Positions 5,549 to 7,380 of a stretch of 7,380 nt of DNA are shown here, piece after piece. The notes under the pieces were generated by a model. It was not told where the DNA came from. It ran no database searches and was given only the letters and a program-made list of their open reading frames with translations. The stretch's first letter is position 1, and the number at the start of each line of letters is the position of its first letter. The stretch covers positions 1-7,380 of the forward strand of contig JAEXBC010000226.1 of assembly GCA_023457875.1 (NCBI GenBank), in the 5' to 3' direction. Origin of the DNA: Bacillota bacterium. Lineage in GTDB: Bacteria > Bacillota > Clostridia > Lachnospirales > Cellulosilyticaceae. The translations under genes were made by a program, and so were the position numbers.

Positions 5549-6508
5549 ATGAATTTATTTGACCTACCCTTAAAAGAATTAGAAACATACAAACCCAATC
5601 AAACCAAACAAAATAACTTCACCAGTTTTTGGGAGAACCGAATCAAAGAAAGCAAAGGCCAGCCCCTTCATGTGCAAATGACTAAAAGAGAATACTGGGC
5701 TAAAGGCGTAGAGGTATATGATGTAAGCTTTGATGGCTTTCGTAACTCTCACATCCATGCCACCTATGTAAAACCCGAGGCACTATCTGCGCCTTCCCCC
5801 TCAGTTGTTATGTTTCATGGGTATAACTGGAATAATGCCACCCCTATTCATGCCTTAAAATACACGGTTCAAGGTATCCCAGTCCTTATGGTGGATGTAC
5901 GTGGACAAGACGTGCTTTCTCCAGACCATAATCACTACCTCAATGGTGGTTCAGCAGGATGGATGACAAAGGGCATCTTAGATCCTGATAATTACTACTA
6001 TGCTTATGCCTATATGGACGCTTATAGGGCGGTAGATGTGCTTCTCTCCTTTGAGGAAACAGATAAAAACAAAATCATCGCTGAAGGTGGCAGCCAAGGC
6101 GGTGCTTTGACGCTTGCAGTAGCATCACTACACTCAAAAGTAAGTTTAGCACTAAGTGATATCCCCTACTTATGCAACTTCAAAAGGTCTATTGAGCTTT
6201 TTAGCGAAGGCCCTTACCGAGAAATCTATCACTACTTTAAAGTTCACGATCAACTTCATCAAACAGAGGCTACAGTTTATCAAACGCTTAGCTATGTTGA
6301 CTGTATGAATCTTGCCGATAGGATAACCTGTCCCATCCTTATAAGTGTAGGCCTTGAAGATACAATTTGCCCACCTTCAACCGCCTTCTCAGCTTATAAT
6401 CACATCAATGCACCAAAGGAAATACGTGTATACCCTGAATATGGCCACGGTGGTTTTACAGCTCATGAAGAAGAAAAACTTAAATTTGTGGCTAAACATA
6501 TTCTTTAA
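5549..6508 (+). CDS. CE7-type acetyl esterase (acetylxylan esterase / cephalosporin-C deacetylase family)
   Basis: This is a 319-residue cytoplasmic alpha/beta hydrolase, the usual length of carbohydrate esterase family 7. Family marks seen are HGYNW (90-94, with Tyr92 of the oxyanion region), DVRGQ (116-120), the nucleophile elbow GGSQGG with Ser182, the acid Asp271 in GLEDTICPPST, and His300 in YPEYGHGG. The N-terminal stretch is typical: DLPLKELETYKP, FWENR, then VYDVSFDGF. The family removes acetyl groups from xylo-oligosaccharides and cephalosporin C; the natural substrate here is probably an imported acetylated sugar. The start is ATG 5549, because GAGGAG (5537-5542) sits six bases before it. 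An in-frame GTG at 5534 would put the ribosome binding site inside the coding region and is not used. It is a single gene with its own extended -10 promoter, ended by the inverted repeat at 6628-6733. Confidence 0.9.
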   Translation: MNLFDLPLKELETYKPNQTKQNNFTSFWENRIKESKGQPLHVQMTKREYWAKGVEVYDVSFDGFRNSHIHATYVKPEALSAPSPSVVMFHGYNWNNATPIHALKYTVQGIPVLMVDVRGQDVLSPDHNHYLNGGSAGWMTKGILDPDNYYYAYAYMDAYRAVDVLLSFEETDKNKIIAEGGSQGGALTLAVASLHSKVSLALSDIPYLCNFKRSIELFSEGPYREIYHYFKVHDQLHQTEATVYQTLSYVDCMNLADRITCPILISVGLEDTICPPSTAFSAYNHINAPKEIRVYPEYGHGGFTAHEEEKLKFVAKHIL

Positions 6509-6627
6509 TACCTTTCTACTCCTTAAGACAATATGTTGTAGCCTTCGTACATAAAGCAAAAAGAAGCACTTAGCCGAATTATTCACTTCAGTATTACAGT
6601 ATTATGATTTTCCATATATTTTTCATG

Positions 6628-6733
6628 AAAATGAGGCTGTATACTAAGGAATTGATATGCAAGATATTGCTATACTCATATTACGAGAGCGCAATATCTT
6701 GTAGATTTATCCTTGGTGCAACAGCCCCATTTT
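6628..6733. repeat. MITE-like inverted-repeat element, copy 2, probably also a bidirectional terminator
   Basis: The ends 6628-6640 (AAAATGAGGCTGT) and 6721-6733 pair over 13 positions with one mismatch. Inside, CTAAGGA/(T)CCTTGG pairs further, and a perfect 11-bp stem 6660-6670 (CAAGATATTGC) with 6691-6701 closes a 20-base loop. The shared blocks GGCTGT, TACTAAGG (6642-6649) and CTTRRTGCRACAGCC link it to the copy at 3104-3221; GGCTGT to ACAGCC spans 92 bases here and 100 there. It lies between convergent genes. On the plus strand the stem is followed by five T (6730-6734), on the minus strand by four, so it can act as a terminator for both. The GGCTGT ends resemble those of several transposon families, but no transposase or clear target-site duplication is seen. 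Confidence 0.7.
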
Positions 6734-6758
6734 TGAGTTTACTTCTTATACTTTGATA

Positions 6759-7380
6759 CTAATGTGTTTTTAAAAATTCCTTAATTCTTACCGCTAGCTT
6801 TTCATGAGCAACAATAGGAAGTAAGTGAGATAGCTTTGGTATAATTTCTAATTCAGAATTTTTGATATGCGTATGTATAAATCTTGCTGCCTCTGGGGTA
6901 GCTAAGATTTCCTTTTCTCCTGTAGCAACCAAGGTTGGTAGTGAGATTTCCTTTATCTGATCTCTTAAATCAAAATCTTCTACTAATATGAAATCCTTTG
7001 CCATGGTTTTTACACATAGCTTTTTGATGCTACCAATGAAGAATTTATAAGTTCTAGGATTAAAATATGAACCGCTTGATTTAAATAGGTATGCTTTATC
7101 AACAATTCCTTTATGAATTTTCTCCATAAATTTTGGACTCAAATCAAACTTAGCTGCAGAGTTAAGAATAATGATGCGCTTAATCTGTGGGATTTTTCTA
7201 ATTGCCAAGCCCATCGTAATCATGCCTCCCATAGAATGCCCAATACACGTAATATTGTCCCCTAACAAGTCCCTTTGTGAGACAATAAATTTCTCTACAG
7301 CATCACAATAGCCATTAACTGAAGTAGGTGTATCCTCTGATGAAAGCCCATGCCCAGGTAAATCTATCAAGATGCAATGA
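6759..7380 (-). CDS. alpha/beta-fold hydrolase, N-terminus outside the window
   Basis: The frame is open to the window edge: codons before the TTG at 7370-7368 read His-Cys-Ile, giving HCILIDLPGHGLS, the usual strand and turn of the family, so that TTG is internal and the true start lies beyond 7380. About 207 residues are seen, probably missing some 50-70. The nucleophile elbow is GHSMGG (Ser at residue 46 counted from the TTG codon). The histidine is in KLSHLLPI (residue 182). The acid position, in TGEKEILATPEA, carries Glu (154) where Asp is usual. The DLPGHGLS and GHSMGG signatures fit a broad group of esterases, lipases and haloperoxidase-like enzymes; the substrate cannot be told. It converges on the esterase gene across the inverted repeat at 6628-6733. 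Confidence 0.85.
   Translation of the reverse strand, partial: HCILIDLPGHGLSSEDTPTSVNGYCDAVEKFIVSQRDLLGDNITCIGHSMGGMITMGLAIRKIPQIKRIIILNSAAKFDLSPKFMEKIHKGIVDKAYLFKSSGSYFNPRTYKFFIGSIKKLCVKTMAKDFILVEDFDLRDQIKEISLPTLVATGEKEILATPEAARFIHTHIKNSELEIIPKLSHLLPIVAHEKLAVRIKEFLKTH

Noticed and set aside
5534..5551. GTG start for the esterase, adding MRRYV to the protein
   Set aside because: The extra codons are the Shine-Dalgarno sequence itself; ATG at 5549 has ideal spacing and begins the family-typical N-terminus.
7368..7370. TTG as the start of the last hydrolase
   Set aside because: The frame stays open upstream to the window edge and encodes the expected family strand, so the TTG is an internal Leu codon.

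Overview
This AT-rich window looks like a chromosomal segment of a low-GC Gram-positive Clostridia-type bacterium (Lachnospirales is the best guess). The reasons are strong AAGGAG-type ribosome binding sites, a lipoprotein with a Big_14-like domain, a secreted YcdB/YcdC-like protein carrying S-layer homology repeats, and a CE7-type carbohydrate esterase. Taxonomy is inferred from gene content only.

Layout. Positions 1-537 hold no protein gene of normal size but are densely structured. A perfect TATAAT (10-15) sits just ahead of the first of three RNA-like elements: A (21-165), B (about 297-378) and C (about 391-513). Each is closed by a stem of the same kind: 5' AAGRCRC pairs with 3' GYGUCUU, and the 3' strand is always followed by G. 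Elements A and B also share CAACAGCCA just inside the 5' strand. B and C each contain an intact tRNA T-arm core (GGGTTCAAGCCCC and GGGTTCAAATCCC), and B also has a D-loop-like AAACGGTAA, but none has a normal acceptor stem. Immediately downstream (538-2016) is a DUF2828-like protein: an N-terminal helical region followed by a von Willebrand factor A domain with an intact MIDAS. This is the same overall plan as the Ro60/Rsr proteins that bind Y RNAs. The best reading is a Ro-like ribonucleoprotein locus: three tandem tRNA-mimicking, Y-RNA-like RNAs with their candidate binding protein.

Positions 2018-2089 form a very strong inverted repeat that terminates both the Ro-like gene and the convergent lipoprotein gene (3010 to 2054, minus strand). 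Upstream of the lipoprotein gene is a roughly 100 bp inverted-repeat element (3104-3221). Next comes a minus-strand gene for a secreted SLH-domain protein (5321 to 3228). A divergent intergenic region (5322-5548) carries an extended -10 promoter for a plus-strand CE7-like acetylesterase (5549-6508). A second member of the same inverted-repeat family (6628-6733) lies between that gene and a convergent, 5'-truncated alpha/beta hydrolase gene (7380 to 6759, minus).

The Ro-like locus and the surface/esterase genes show no functional link. The esterase and the SLH protein share a divergent control region and could both serve the cell envelope or plant-polysaccharide use, but that is inference.
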